DNA of 64,000 nt from an uncultured Collinsella sp. (GCA_958423535.1 CATZRJ010000003.1:15075-79074), one strand, 5' to 3'. Shown: positions 8,812-17,847, numbered from the stretch's first letter. Translations and numbers: made by a program. The notes: generated from the letters alone by a model not told the origin.

Positions 8812-9663
8812 ATGTTTGAATCCAAACCGACGCTGCGCCGCGAGCAGATTGCGGGCATGAATATCCACTACATCATGTGGTCGCTCGATTACTTCCTTGA
8901 TGTGCAGCAGCGTTTGGGCTTTGAGTCCATTGAGCTGTGGTGCGCAGAGCCGCATGTGACGCTCGACCATACGGGCTACTTTGAGGCTGAGGTCCTGGCG
9001 AAAAAGGCTGCAGACCGTGGGCTTAGGTATCGTACTCTGTGCCCCGAGAATGTTGTCTATCCTTGGCAGTACTGCGCACGCAAGCCGCTGCATGAACAGC
9101 GCAGCCTGGCGTACTTCAAGCACGGCATTGAGCTTGCCGAGGTACTTGGGTGCGACCGTATGTCCATCAACTCGGGCTGGGGCGACTGGGACGAGGACCG
9201 CGAGGAAGCCTGGAAGCGCAGTCGCGAGCACTTGTCCATTCTGGCGGAGTATGCCGGCGAGCACGGTCTGGTGCTTACGATGGAAAGCCTGCGTCCCGAG
9301 GAGAGCAACCTTGTGACGACGGTTTCCGATGCGAAGCGCATGATTGACGAGGTCGCGAGCCCGTACTTACAGCCCATGGTTGATACAACCGCGATGGGCG
9401 TTGCGGGCGAGACGCTCGAGGACTGGTTTGCCGCCTTTGGTGATGGGGCAATTCACGAGATGCACTTTATCGACGGTGACCCGTATGGACATCTGGTATG
9501 GGGCGATGGCAAGCACGATATGGACGCCTTCGTCGCCACACTCAACGCCCATGGTTTCGACGGCATACTGGGCCAGGAAATCACGGACGGTCGTTACTAC
9601 GATGACCCGGCGGCGGCAGATGCCAAGAACATGGCCGCATTCGAGAAATATCTGATTGACTAA
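8812..9663 (+). CDS. Sugar-phosphate isomerase/epimerase, FrlC-like
   Basis: A 283-residue TIM barrel of the AP-endonuclease-2/xylose-isomerase-like family. Blocks match the fructoselysine 3-epimerase FrlC in order: SIELWCAEPH, CPENVVYPWQ, LTMESLRPEESNLV, PMVDTTAM and EMHFIDGDPYGH. Conserved acidic residues and His for a divalent metal (Glu of MESL, Asp of MVD, His of EMHFID, Glu of GQEI) are all present. FrlC interconverts psicosyl- and fructosyl-amines at C3, which would widen the range of Amadori epimers used. It follows the amidohydrolase immediately and precedes the FrlB-like gene by 62 bases. Confidence 0.8.
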   Translation: MFESKPTLRREQIAGMNIHYIMWSLDYFLDVQQRLGFESIELWCAEPHVTLDHTGYFEAEVLAKKAADRGLRYRTLCPENVVYPWQYCARKPLHEQRSLAYFKHGIELAEVLGCDRMSINSGWGDWDEDREEAWKRSREHLSILAEYAGEHGLVLTMESLRPEESNLVTTVSDAKRMIDEVASPYLQPMVDTTAMGVAGETLEDWFAAFGDGAIHEMHFIDGDPYGHLVWGDGKHDMDAFVATLNAHGFDGILGQEITDGRYYDDPAAADAKNMAAFEKYLID

Positions 9664-9725
9664 AACAACTATCGGCCACGCAACCAACGTCATTGATTGC
9701 GGCCTAAACAAGAAAGGAACTGGAT

Positions 9726-10694
9726 ATGAACGCACACGATCTGATCAAAGAGGCAATTGCCGAGAAGGGCAAGTTCGACAGCGTCTACTGGATTGCTTGC
9801 GGTGGCTCCATGATCGATTTGATCCCGGCTCATGAGCTTCTGCAGCGCGAGGCAACCACCTTCACTTCGTATATCTATACCGCGCGTGAATTCGACATTA
9901 TGCGTCCGCGTCGTCTGGGCGAGAAGTCCCTGGTCATCGCTTGCAGCCACAGTGGCAATACCCCGGAGGTCGTCGAGGGCTGCGAGATTGCCCTTGCAGC
10001 CGGCGCTACGGTGATCGCCCAGACCGACAACGCTGGATCCAAGATCGACTCCGGCAAGTGGACCACGTGGGTCTACCCGTGGGGCGAGGGCGTGCCGCAG
10101 GCCGAGGTCCCCGCTGGCATTTCGCTGTCGCTTGCGGCCGAGCTGCTCGATCAGCAGGAGGGCTACGCCGATCTTGCCGATATGTATGCCGGTATCGCCG
10201 AGATGGATAAGATTCTTCCCCCGGCACGTGAGAAGGTAAATGCCGAGCTGGGCGATCGTTTTGCCAAGCTTTGCCAGGAGCACGAGTTCTTCTACATTCT
10301 GGGCAGCGGTCCCAACTTTAGCCAGACCTACGGTTTCGCTATCTGCTCTCTTATGGAGATGCAGTGGCAGCACTGCAGCTACATCCACTCTGCCGAGTAC
10401 TTCCATGGCCCCTTCGAGGCTACTCAGGATGGCGTTTTTTACTTCCTGCAGATGGGCTCCAGCGAGTGCCGTGCTATGGATGAGCGCGCCCTGGCGTTCC
10501 TTAAGACGCATACCGATACGCTGATGGTGCTCGATGCCAAGGAGTACGGTATGGAAGACGTGCCGGCGAGCGTCCGTGCCTATCTGGACCCGGTGCTGTT
10601 CTACGCCATGAACTGCGAGCTGCGTGCCGCACGCGGCAAGGTGTTTGACCATGATCCCGATTTCCGTCGCTACATGGGCGTCGTCGAGTACTAG
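9726..10694 (+). CDS. SIS-domain fructosamine-6-phosphate deglycase, FrlB-like
   Basis: A 322-residue protein with two SIS (sugar isomerase) domains, related to the isomerase half of GlmS. The first domain has IACGGSMIDL and ACSHSGNTPEVVEG (about 70-90); the second has YILGSGPN and SAEYFHGPFEA (about 195-235). The C-terminus RRYMGVVEY closely resembles the C-terminus of E. coli FrlB (RRYYGGLVEY as I recall it), which strengthens assignment to the FrlB group over generic SIS proteins. Expected reaction: cleavage of a 6-phosphofructosyl amine to glucose 6-phosphate and free amine. AAGAAAGGAA precedes the ATG. Confidence 0.85.
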   Translation: MNAHDLIKEAIAEKGKFDSVYWIACGGSMIDLIPAHELLQREATTFTSYIYTAREFDIMRPRRLGEKSLVIACSHSGNTPEVVEGCEIALAAGATVIAQTDNAGSKIDSGKWTTWVYPWGEGVPQAEVPAGISLSLAAELLDQQEGYADLADMYAGIAEMDKILPPAREKVNAELGDRFAKLCQEHEFFYILGSGPNFSQTYGFAICSLMEMQWQHCSYIHSAEYFHGPFEATQDGVFYFLQMGSSECRAMDERALAFLKTHTDTLMVLDAKEYGMEDVPASVRAYLDPVLFYAMNCELRAARGKVFDHDPDFRRYMGVVEY

Positions 10695-10707
10695 AAGGGT
10701 AAATACC

Positions 10708-11571
10708 ATGGCATTTAACGTTAACGCGCTCGGATTTGGCGACAACGTCGTCGATCGCTACGAGCATATCCACACCATGTATCCTGGCGGCAACGCGGTG
10801 AACTTCGCCGTTTATGCCAAGAAATGCGGTGCCGCACGCTCCGCATACATGGGCATTTTTGGCAATGACGCCGCTGCCGAGCATGTCATTGCAAGCCTCG
10901 AGGATGAGGGTATCGAGCTTGACAAGTGTGAGCAGATGATTGGCGAGAACGGAGCGGCTCGCGTGACCGTTGTTGACGGTGACCGTGTCTTCCTTGGCTC
11001 CAACGAGGGCGGTATCCGTGGCGATGCGCGCTATGTCCTCGATCGCTTTGACCTTTCGTACATGAAGCAGTTCGATGTGGTTCATTCGGGCAACTATTGC
11101 TTTACCGAGCGCGAGCTGCCCAAGCTGAAGGCTGCGGGCGTCACGGTCTCTTTTGACTTTTCGGACGACTCCACCGACGAGTACTACGAGCAGATTGCAC
11201 CCTACGTCGATTTTGCCTTCTTTAGTGCGGCGGATGCCGCGAGTGAGGACGAGATTCGCGAGCGTCTGGCATGGGTGAAGGGCTTGGGTCCGCGTTTTGT
11301 GTCGGCTACGGCGGGCGCCGAGGGCTGCATTGCTTACGACGGCGAGCGTTATTACCGCCAGCTGGCTAAACCGGTAACGGACATGAAGGACACCATGGGG
11401 GCGGGCGACTCGTTCCTCACCTCGTTTTTGATGTGCTATCTCGATTCCGCCAAGCGTGGTGAGGATGGCGCCGAGGCTATCGAGCGCGCGCTCGACTTTG
11501 CTGCCGGGTTTGCCTCGACCGTGTGCGGCATGGAAGGTTCTTGGGGCCACGGAGCGCCAATCGTCGAATAG
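10708..11571 (+). CDS. PfkB-family fructosamine kinase, FrlD-like
   Basis: A 287-residue ribokinase-like kinase. GFGDNVVDRYEHIHTMYPGGNAVNFAVYAKKCG near the N-terminus mirrors FrlD (GDN-VD-Y then PGGNAVN-AVY), and DTMGAGDSFLTSF near residue 235 is the catalytic-base and anion-hole motif. It would phosphorylate the fructosamine at O6, producing the substrate of the FrlB-like deglycase 13 bases upstream. ATG 10708 is supported by AGAAGGG; an upstream in-frame start lies inside frlB. A transcription hairpin follows at 11642. Confidence 0.85.
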   Translation: MAFNVNALGFGDNVVDRYEHIHTMYPGGNAVNFAVYAKKCGAARSAYMGIFGNDAAAEHVIASLEDEGIELDKCEQMIGENGAARVTVVDGDRVFLGSNEGGIRGDARYVLDRFDLSYMKQFDVVHSGNYCFTERELPKLKAAGVTVSFDFSDDSTDEYYEQIAPYVDFAFFSAADAASEDEIRERLAWVKGLGPRFVSATAGAEGCIAYDGERYYRQLAKPVTDMKDTMGAGDSFLTSFLMCYLDSAKRGEDGAEAIERALDFAAGFASTVCGMEGSWGHGAPIVE

Positions 11572-11641
11572 CTTAAGAAAGCGCAAGGCGGTCTGGCTAT
11601 GAGGCTTTGGACAGCCGATGCAAAACAATAAGCGAAACACG

Positions 11642-11675
11642 AAAAGGGGGCTCGCCATGCGGTGGGTCCCCTTTT
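11642..11675 (+). terminator. Intra-operon terminator or attenuator
   Basis: AAAAGGGG/CCCCTTTT with an inner CTCGCC/GGTGGG stem and ATGC loop, between the two PfkB kinases. It probably lowers expression of the distal six genes relative to the proximal five. Confidence 0.7.
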
Positions 11676-11692
11676 GAACATTGGAGAAGAGT

Positions 11693-12493
11693 ATGGGTAT
11701 TAAAGCGTGTGCGGCTGGTTTTTGCTGCGCGGACGTCTATCAAAACATCGGCGTATTCTATCCGACTGGTAACGGCATTGACTGGGGTATCCATCTTGCA
11801 CGAATGGGCGTTTCGGTATCCGCCGTGTCGGTTGTCGGCAAGGACGAGTACGGAGACAAGATGAGGGAGGCGCTGGCCGCTGAGGGGCTCGATATCTCTC
11901 ATCTGCGGGTGGAGGATGGCGACACCTCGGTGATGCTCATGGCATTGAAAGACGGCGTCGATCGCGTGCATCTCGAGGCAATCGATGGCGTAATGGAGAC
12001 ATATCGACCGAATGAAGACGACCGGGCGTTTATCCTGGAGCATGACATCATCCATACCGACCTGTTTGGCAATTGTTTGGACCTCCTGCCCGAATGGCAT
12101 GAAGCGGGCAAGACGGTGGTTATGGACTTCTCGGTGTTCAGCCAGGATCCCGAATATGCATGTGAGGCTCATTTTCCTTACGTAGACTATGCGTTCATGT
12201 CGTTTGAAGAGGACACTCCGGAGCTACGTGATTGGGTACGTCACGTACAGGAGTTGGGGCCGCGCGTTGCGGTTGCCACGCTTGGCGAGAAGGGAAGCAT
12301 TGCCTTTGACGGCGAGCGCTTCTATGAGTGCGGGATCGTGCCGGCGGAGAAGGTCGTTAACACCGTGGGTGCCGGCGACTCGTATATTGCCGGGTTTACC
12401 AAGGGCGTGATCGATGCCCTTGATATTCCGGCGTGTATGAAGGCGGGCGCTGAACTGTCGTCCCGAGTGATTGGTTCGTTTGAGCCGTACTAG
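11693..12493 (+). CDS. Second PfkB-family kinase, FrlD-like
   Basis: A 266-residue ribokinase-fold paralogue of the preceding kinase. The N-terminal substrate motif reads PTGNGIDWGIHLARMG instead of PGGNAVNFAVYAKKCG, so one Gly and an Asn are changed, while the C-terminal NTVGAGDSYIAGF is intact. Hence catalysis is expected but with a different acceptor. ATG 11693 has TTGGAG upstream. It is the first gene after the internal hairpin and groups with the amidohydrolase, YjbQ, BtpA and FGGY genes downstream. Confidence 0.8.
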   Translation: MGIKACAAGFCCADVYQNIGVFYPTGNGIDWGIHLARMGVSVSAVSVVGKDEYGDKMREALAAEGLDISHLRVEDGDTSVMLMALKDGVDRVHLEAIDGVMETYRPNEDDRAFILEHDIIHTDLFGNCLDLLPEWHEAGKTVVMDFSVFSQDPEYACEAHFPYVDYAFMSFEEDTPELRDWVRHVQELGPRVAVATLGEKGSIAFDGERFYECGIVPAEKVVNTVGAGDSYIAGFTKGVIDALDIPACMKAGAELSSRVIGSFEPY

Positions 12494-12520
12494 GGCCAAA
12501 TGCCTGGAAAGGAGTACGAA

Positions 12521-13381
12521 ATGGTTATCGACATGTTGGTCCATCCTATGCTCTATGGCGAGATCTGTACGCCGGGTGATGAGCCTGATGGGTTCGGTTT
12601 TTGGTCACGAGAATTTGGTATGGGGCATATGGGTCCCATGGATTGGGATGAGCTTCAAGTCGAGATGGACGTCTGCGACGTGCGGAAGAGCGTGCTCATG
12701 CCGCTCGATGTAACCACGGCATGCGGAGGACACTTTGGCACCAATGACCAGATTGCCATGCTGGTTGCCGCGCACCCCGATCGTCTGTGGGGATTTGCGA
12801 GCGTAGATCCACAGGTGAGCGGTGCCGCAGACGAATTGGAGCGCGCCTTTACCGAGTTGGGGGCAAAGGGGCTTTGCCTGCATCCGGCAAAGCAGGGTTT
12901 TGCCCCCGATGATGCTGTGGCCGAGCCGCTTTACGAGCTGTGCGAGCGCTATAACAAGCCGGTGGTTTTTCATGCCGGTATGTCTTGGGAGCCGGGCGCA
13001 GAGCTCTCGCGCAGTAACCCGCTTGCATTTGAGCACACAATCGCAACGCATTCAAATGTGCGCTTTAGTTTGACCCACTTTGGCTGGCCCTGGGTGCGCG
13101 AGACCGTGGCGATGCTGCTCAAGTATCCCAACTGCTACACGGACACCTCTATCACGTACATCGATTCGCCCGAGGAGATGATGCAGCGTCTTTTCACGGT
13201 CGATATGGGGCCGCTGTGGTATGAGCGCGCGCTATCGCATCAAGTGATGTTCGCCAGCAATACGCCGCGTTTCCGTGCATTCAAACTCAAGCGGGCGCTC
13301 GATACCGTGCCCATGCGCGATGATGCGCGAGAAAGGCTCTACTGGGGTAATGCTCTGCGTTTTCTTGAAGGGGATGAGTAA
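12521..13381 (+). CDS. Amidohydrolase family 2 (TIM-barrel) protein
   Basis: A 286-residue protein of the amidohydrolase-2 (ACMSD-like) superfamily. It begins VIDMLVHPML, so the usual first HxH is reduced to one His. Later motifs are VVFHAGMSW (about 155), SLTHFGWPWV (about 185), YTDTSIT (about 203) and FASNTPRF where a catalytic Asp usually sits. AAAGGAG lies seven bases before ATG 12521, excluding the longer reading from 12500. Two bases separate it from the YjbQ gene. Substrate unknown; decarboxylase or lactonase roles occur in the family. Confidence 0.75.
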   Translation: MVIDMLVHPMLYGEICTPGDEPDGFGFWSREFGMGHMGPMDWDELQVEMDVCDVRKSVLMPLDVTTACGGHFGTNDQIAMLVAAHPDRLWGFASVDPQVSGAADELERAFTELGAKGLCLHPAKQGFAPDDAVAEPLYELCERYNKPVVFHAGMSWEPGAELSRSNPLAFEHTIATHSNVRFSLTHFGWPWVRETVAMLLKYPNCYTDTSITYIDSPEEMMQRLFTVDMGPLWYERALSHQVMFASNTPRFRAFKLKRALDTVPMRDDARERLYWGNALRFLEGDE

Positions 13382-13383
13382 AC

Positions 13384-13812
13384 ATGGTGACGCTCGAGAC
13401 ATTGAGCTATCTATCGACTGCTCCGGACCAGTTCATCGATATTACCGAAGATGTGCACGCTGCCATCGAACGCAGCTCGGTGACCAATGGCTTGGCAGCG
13501 ATTATTTTGTCGCATACGACCTGTGGAATCGTGGTAAACGAGGGGCTGCCCTGCGTGGAGACGGATCTTATGGAGACGCTTGATCGCATCGCCCCACTCG
13601 ATGCCCCCTATGCGCATGCGCACTTCCTGCCGAGCTATGGAGCCACCGGCAACAACTCCTGCGGGCATATCAAGAGCATGATTTGTGGAAACAGTTGCTT
13701 CTTTCCCGTCCAAGATGGCCACATCGTGTGCGGAAGTGCCCAGAACATCTATCTTGCGGAGTTTGACGGTCCGCAGAAGCGAAAAGTGTACGTCGAGGTG
13801 CTGGGGGAGTAA
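13384..13812 (+). CDS. YjbQ/UPF0047 family protein
   Basis: A 142-residue protein with the family's signature blocks: LSHTTCGIVVNEG (about 42-54), HAHFLPSYGATGNNSCGHIKSMICGNSCFFPV (split across about 78-110), and IYLAEFDGPQKRKVYVEV at the end. Members have been called secondary thiamine-phosphate synthases because overexpression complements thiE mutants, but the true role is unsettled. Here it sits in a sugar-catabolic operon next to BtpA/SgcQ and a kinase, which favours a sugar-phosphate reaction over thiamine synthesis. Confidence 0.85.
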   Translation: MVTLETLSYLSTAPDQFIDITEDVHAAIERSSVTNGLAAIILSHTTCGIVVNEGLPCVETDLMETLDRIAPLDAPYAHAHFLPSYGATGNNSCGHIKSMICGNSCFFPVQDGHIVCGSAQNIYLAEFDGPQKRKVYVEVLGE

Positions 13813-13845
13813 CGTCCCTGCAATAACCCTATGAAGGAGCACGTT

Positions 13846-14655
13846 ATGTCGTTTCTAACCTCGATGTTCAAGACCGAAAAGCCGGTTATCGGAATGCTGC
13901 ACCTGCGTTCTCTGCCGGGCGATCCGCTGTATTACCCGGGCGGAAGCGTGCCGCAGGTCGTGGAAGCCGCCAAGCACGATCTCGAGGCGTTGCAGCAGGG
14001 CGGTGTCGATGGCATTTTGATTACCAATGAGCTCTCGATGCCCTATGAGCAGCACGTTTCTCCCTCAACCCTTGCATCGATGGGCTATGTTATCGGGGCT
14101 CTATCCCATGATCTGTCGACTCCTTGGGGAGCTGAGGCTATTTACGATGGTGATGCCACAATCGAGCTGTGCGCTGCCGTCGATGCGCAGTTCACGCGCT
14201 GCAATTTTTGCGGTGCCTGGGTCGGTGATCTCGGGCTGATTAACCGAGATTTCGCTCACACCATGCGTCGCAAGGCGGCGCTGCGCTTGGACAATCTCAA
14301 GCTTTTTCACTTCATCACGAGCGAGGGGGAGGTTTATCTCAACGACCGCACGACTGCGGACATTGCCGATTCACTTCTCTTTAATTGCCTACCGGATGCG
14401 ATGGTCATCGGCGGTTCGGCTGCCGGTCGTGGCGCATCGGGCGAGCTTGCCGATGAGGTTCGCGAGCGTGTTGGCCAAGTACCTGTGGTATGTGGCACCG
14501 GTTGCCGCGAAAATACCGTGGCTGACGTATTTGCTCACTACGATGGCGCGTTTGTCGGCACGTGCTTAAAGCGCGACGGAAAGCTGGATGCCCCGGTCGA
14601 TGTTGAGCGGGTAGCTCGTTTTATGGCTGCCGCTCGTACGGCGCGAGGGGAGTAG
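13846..14655 (+). CDS. BtpA/SgcQ family TIM-barrel protein
   Basis: A 269-residue protein of the BtpA family. PVIGMLHLRSLPGDP opens the barrel, GGVDGILITNELSMPY follows, and MVIGGSAAGRGASGELADEVRE with VVCGTGCRENTV closes it, a phosphate-binding pattern. The ATG at 13846 has GAAGGAG six bases upstream. BtpA was named from a photosystem I biogenesis gene, yet in heterotrophs (SgcQ) it occurs in sugar operons and is probably an aldolase or isomerase-like enzyme. Its place between YjbQ and a sugar kinase supports that. Confidence 0.85.
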   Translation: MSFLTSMFKTEKPVIGMLHLRSLPGDPLYYPGGSVPQVVEAAKHDLEALQQGGVDGILITNELSMPYEQHVSPSTLASMGYVIGALSHDLSTPWGAEAIYDGDATIELCAAVDAQFTRCNFCGAWVGDLGLINRDFAHTMRRKAALRLDNLKLFHFITSEGEVYLNDRTTADIADSLLFNCLPDAMVIGGSAAGRGASGELADEVRERVGQVPVVCGTGCRENTVADVFAHYDGAFVGTCLKRDGKLDAPVDVERVARFMAAARTARGE

Positions 14656-14661
14656 GTACCT

Positions 14662-16179
14662 ATGGCGCTCTATCTGGGTATTGATATTGGGACAAGCGCC
14701 TCTAAAGGCGTTTTAATCGATGATCGATGCAACATCGTTTGCCAAGCCTCTTGTGGACATGAGACGGACAACCCGTGTGACGGATGGTACCAGCATGATG
14801 CGGAGGCAGTTTGGTGGGGCGATTTTTGCCGCTTGTCGCGCGAGCTGGTGGCGCGATCGGGGGTTAACGCGGCACAGATCGGATGCGTGGGCCTTTCCGC
14901 ATTGGGTTGCGACTGCGTACCGGTCGATACCGAGTGCAACGCGCTGGCGCCCGCGATTTTGTATGGAGTCGATGCACGTTCGAAGCCGCAGATTGACGAG
15001 CTCCTTTCCGAATATGGGTTAGATCGCGCACGCGAGCTTTTCGGGCACGATCCCTGTTCGTCAGATATTGCTCCCAAGATCTTGTGGTTTAAGGAGAATA
15101 TGCCCGAGGTGCACGAACGTGCCGCGAAGTTCCTGACGGCGTCATCGTTTCTGTGCGCGAAGTTGACGGGGCGTTTTACGGTGGACCGTTATTTGGCGGA
15201 GGATTTTCTTCCCCTATACGACCGCTACACTTGGAAGGTTGATGCTCGGGAATGTGCTCGTTTCTGCCGGCCTGACCAGATGGTGGAGGTAATGTCGGCT
15301 ACCGATATTGCCGGGGTGATTACGCAGCGTGCGGCTGAGGCGACGGGGCTCGCGGCAGGGACACCTGTCTTAGTGGGAACGGGCGACTCTGGTGCCGAGG
15401 CCATTTCGACGGGTGTATTTCGTCCCGGCGATATGATGGTTCAGTTGGGGAGTACGGCGTATTTCATCTATCTAGCTGATCATATGGTCGATGATGCCCG
15501 CCTGTGGCCAGGGACGTTTATCATTCCCGGAACTTACGGGATCTGCGCGGGGACCAATACGGCGGGTGCGCTCACATCGTGGCTGCGCCAAGAGCTGTAT
15601 CGCGACGCCGTGGAGGCCGAGGGCCACGGTGGCCCCGATGCATATTCGGTTATGGCGCATGATGCCGCCGGTGTGGCGCCGGGTGCCGATGGGCTCCTGT
15701 GTCTGCCGTACTTTGCGGGGGAGCGCACTCCGCTCAACGATCCCGAGGCGCGTGGCGTCTTCTTTGGCCTGACCGGAAGGCATACGCGAGTCCATATGGT
15801 TCGTGCCGCCTTGGAAGGCGTCGCGTATACCGTTGCATCCCATGTCGACATTATCGAGCGAGAACATGGACTGCCAATTGGGCGCATTATGCTTGTCGGA
15901 GGTGGAACCAAGAATCCAGTTTGGATGCAGGCTATCGCCGACGTATGTGGGCGCGAGGTCTCGGTTGCCAAGGTTACGGTGGGCGCATGCTTCGGTGATG
16001 CCATCATGGCAGCTCTCGCAGGTGGCGCCTATGCATCATGGGATGAGCTCGCCCAAGTCCTTGGCGTTGCGCAAACAATCGTGCCTGATATGACTGCCCA
16101 CGAGTTATATGCGTCGCGCCGTCATATCTTTGACGAATTGTATGCACGTAACCGTGATCTCATGCACGAATTGGTGTAA
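14662..16179 (+). CDS. FGGY-family carbohydrate kinase (xylulokinase-like)
   Basis: A 505-residue two-domain sugar kinase. LGIDIGTSASKGVLID opens the first ATPase-like domain, GTGDSGAEAISTG (about 235) marks the second, and LVGGGTKNPVWMQAIADVCGREV (about 410, given in part) is the FGGY C-terminal signature. Length is typical. It is the last gene of the catabolic run, six bases after btpA. It would phosphorylate a ketose or polyol that the upstream enzymes produce. Xylulokinase is the nearest well-known relative, but specificity is not safe to assign. Confidence 0.85.
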   Translation: MALYLGIDIGTSASKGVLIDDRCNIVCQASCGHETDNPCDGWYQHDAEAVWWGDFCRLSRELVARSGVNAAQIGCVGLSALGCDCVPVDTECNALAPAILYGVDARSKPQIDELLSEYGLDRARELFGHDPCSSDIAPKILWFKENMPEVHERAAKFLTASSFLCAKLTGRFTVDRYLAEDFLPLYDRYTWKVDARECARFCRPDQMVEVMSATDIAGVITQRAAEATGLAAGTPVLVGTGDSGAEAISTGVFRPGDMMVQLGSTAYFIYLADHMVDDARLWPGTFIIPGTYGICAGTNTAGALTSWLRQELYRDAVEAEGHGGPDAYSVMAHDAAGVAPGADGLLCLPYFAGERTPLNDPEARGVFFGLTGRHTRVHMVRAALEGVAYTVASHVDIIEREHGLPIGRIMLVGGGTKNPVWMQAIADVCGREVSVAKVTVGACFGDAIMAALAGGAYASWDELAQVLGVAQTIVPDMTAHELYASRRHIFDELYARNRDLMHELV

Positions 16180-16258
16180 TGCTGTCGAACTGTACTGCCT
16201 TCCAATAGGGACTGCGTTGTGCGATTCGCATGTTCCTTGGCATTTTTGCCTACAGGGG

Positions 16259-17041
16259 TTAGCGAAGGTCAAATACAGAGCGCGCATTTGCTAAAACTGC
16301 CGACTCGATGCGCTTTGCGTCACAGATTTTGAGTGAGGCAATGCGCATCGAGGTCCTTGTGAGCGATCTGATGAGCGACTGTGCGCTTGTATCTGTGTTT
16401 GGCTCGTACGGCGCATCGGTCTCGAGCAGTAGCCGGTCGAGTGGAATCTGTCGTGCGTATTCGCGTCCACGTCTAGACGCGAGCATGCGTTCGTTGACGG
16501 AAAAATAACAGCCCGCATTACGCGCGCGGACGAGTTCGTCCGAAGTGCCGCTAAACCAGTGGAAGATGATAGCGGGGGAGTCGGGGTTTGGGATGAGTAG
16601 TCCATGCGATTCGAGGACGTCCAGTACGGCTCCTGCCGAACGAACGGCGTGAATTGATATCACGCGCCCGGTAAGAGGGCACTGCACGAGTGTATCGCAG
16701 AGCCGGTCAAATGCCTGTATTTGTAGCGGCTCACTTCCGGCAAAACGAGCGGAAAAGTCGAGCCCGACCTCGCCAACAAAACGCTCTTGCGCGGCAATTT
16801 GGCAGAGTAGGTCAATTTCTGCGTTGCCGCATCGCTCGTCGGCGAGCCACCAGGGATGGAGGCCGATGCCCTTGATGACGGTAGGAGGGCGACGGGTTCG
16901 TCCATGTGCGTTAGCGAAGTCGCGTGGATCGACGCCGCAATCAAATAGACCCAAGCCCAGCGCCGTTGCCTCATCGGCAACAGCGTCCGGGTGAGCCATT
17001 AAATCAAGATGGCAATGTGCATCAAATAATCGGGGCTCCAT
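16259..17041 (-). CDS. TatD-family metal-dependent hydrolase
   Basis: A 260-residue TIM-barrel hydrolase. Metal ligands are visible in FDAHCHLD (residues 6-13), EVGLDF (about 90), SIHAVRS, FHWFSG and LLLETDAPYEPN (about 210). TatD enzymes are cytosolic DNases or deoxyribonucleases and may act on D-aminoacyl-tRNA. Length is normal. It lies 14 bases after the TcdA gene on the same strand, likely cotranscribed. Confidence 0.85.
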   Translation of the reverse strand: MEPRLFDAHCHLDLMAHPDAVADEATALGLGLFDCGVDPRDFANAHGRTRRPPTVIKGIGLHPWWLADERCGNAEIDLLCQIAAQERFVGEVGLDFSARFAGSEPLQIQAFDRLCDTLVQCPLTGRVISIHAVRSAGAVLDVLESHGLLIPNPDSPAIIFHWFSGTSDELVRARNAGCYFSVNERMLASRRGREYARQIPLDRLLLETDAPYEPNTDTSAQSLIRSLTRTSMRIASLKICDAKRIESAVLANARSVFDLR

Positions 17042-17055
17042 CTCGGCGCGCTCCG

Positions 17056-17847
17056 CTAGTCCAAGCGCTGGCCATCGGCGCGCACGCGCTCGGTACCGCG
17101 GCCGCTGATCTGGCGGATAACCTCGCCGGCAATCATCTGACCCATGATGGGCGGCATAAAGCTGGCGGTGCCCAACTCGGTGCGCTCGTGGATATTGGAA
17201 GGGTCGCGGGGCTGTGTCTTAACCGATTCCTCGCAGCTAAACAGTACATGTAGACTCTTGATTCCGCGCTTCTTGCATTCTTTGCGCATGATGCGGCTCA
17301 TGGGGTCACGTACCGTATCGAAAATGTCGGCAAAGCGGAGGCACTCGGGATGGAGCTTGTTGGCCCCGCCCATGGAGCTAACCAAACGAATGTCGTGGTC
17401 CTGAGCATATTTGGCAATGGTGAGCTTGGCCGAGATGGTGTCGATGGCGTCGACGACGTAGTCGAGCTTGCCGTCTGTCTGCTCCAAAACGCTCGCGAAG
17501 AACTCGTCGATGTTGTCGCTCAGCAGGTATTCGGTGCGCTTGATAACGGTGGCGGCGGGATTGATATCGCGAATCATGGCTTCCATCACGTCAACCTTGC
17601 GCTTGCCGATGGTGCTGTGAAAGGCGATGGCCTGGCGATTGATATTGCTGGGCGCGATGATGTCCTTGTCCAGAATTACAAAATGACCAATGCCGCCGCG
17701 GGCAAGTGCCTCGCAGCAATTGGAGCCCACGCCTCCGCAGCCGAGCACCAACACCGTGGCGTTGGCGAGTTTATTAAGTGCCTCGCGGCCCATGATGATC
17801 TCGAGCTTGGTATCGCGCGTCTCGACGAGAGCAGCAGTTTCGGTCAT
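17056..17847 (-). CDS. tcdA: tRNA threonylcarbamoyladenosine dehydratase, TcdA (ThiF/E1-like)
   Basis: A 263-residue E1-like enzyme. Its Rossmann motif VLVLGCGGVGSNCCEALARGG lies at about 32-52 (quoted in part), with DKDIIAPSNINRQ for ATP binding, YVVDAIDTISAK, and LHVLFSCEESVKTQPRD for the catalytic region. TcdA cyclises t6A37 of ANN-decoding tRNAs using ATP. Two ATGs, 17853 and 17847, are in frame; GGAGG has proper spacing only to 17847. Operon with TatD. Confidence 0.85.
   Translation of the reverse strand: MTETAALVETRDTKLEIIMGREALNKLANATVLVLGCGGVGSNCCEALARGGIGHFVILDKDIIAPSNINRQAIAFHSTIGKRKVDVMEAMIRDINPAATVIKRTEYLLSDNIDEFFASVLEQTDGKLDYVVDAIDTISAKLTIAKYAQDHDIRLVSSMGGANKLHPECLRFADIFDTVRDPMSRIMRKECKKRGIKSLHVLFSCEESVKTQPRDPSNIHERTELGTASFMPPIMGQMIAGEVIRQISGRGTERVRADGQRLD

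Noticed and set aside
17085..17105. GGTACCGCG resembling a T-box element
   Set aside because: It lies inside the tcdA coding region and lacks the rest of a T-box leader.
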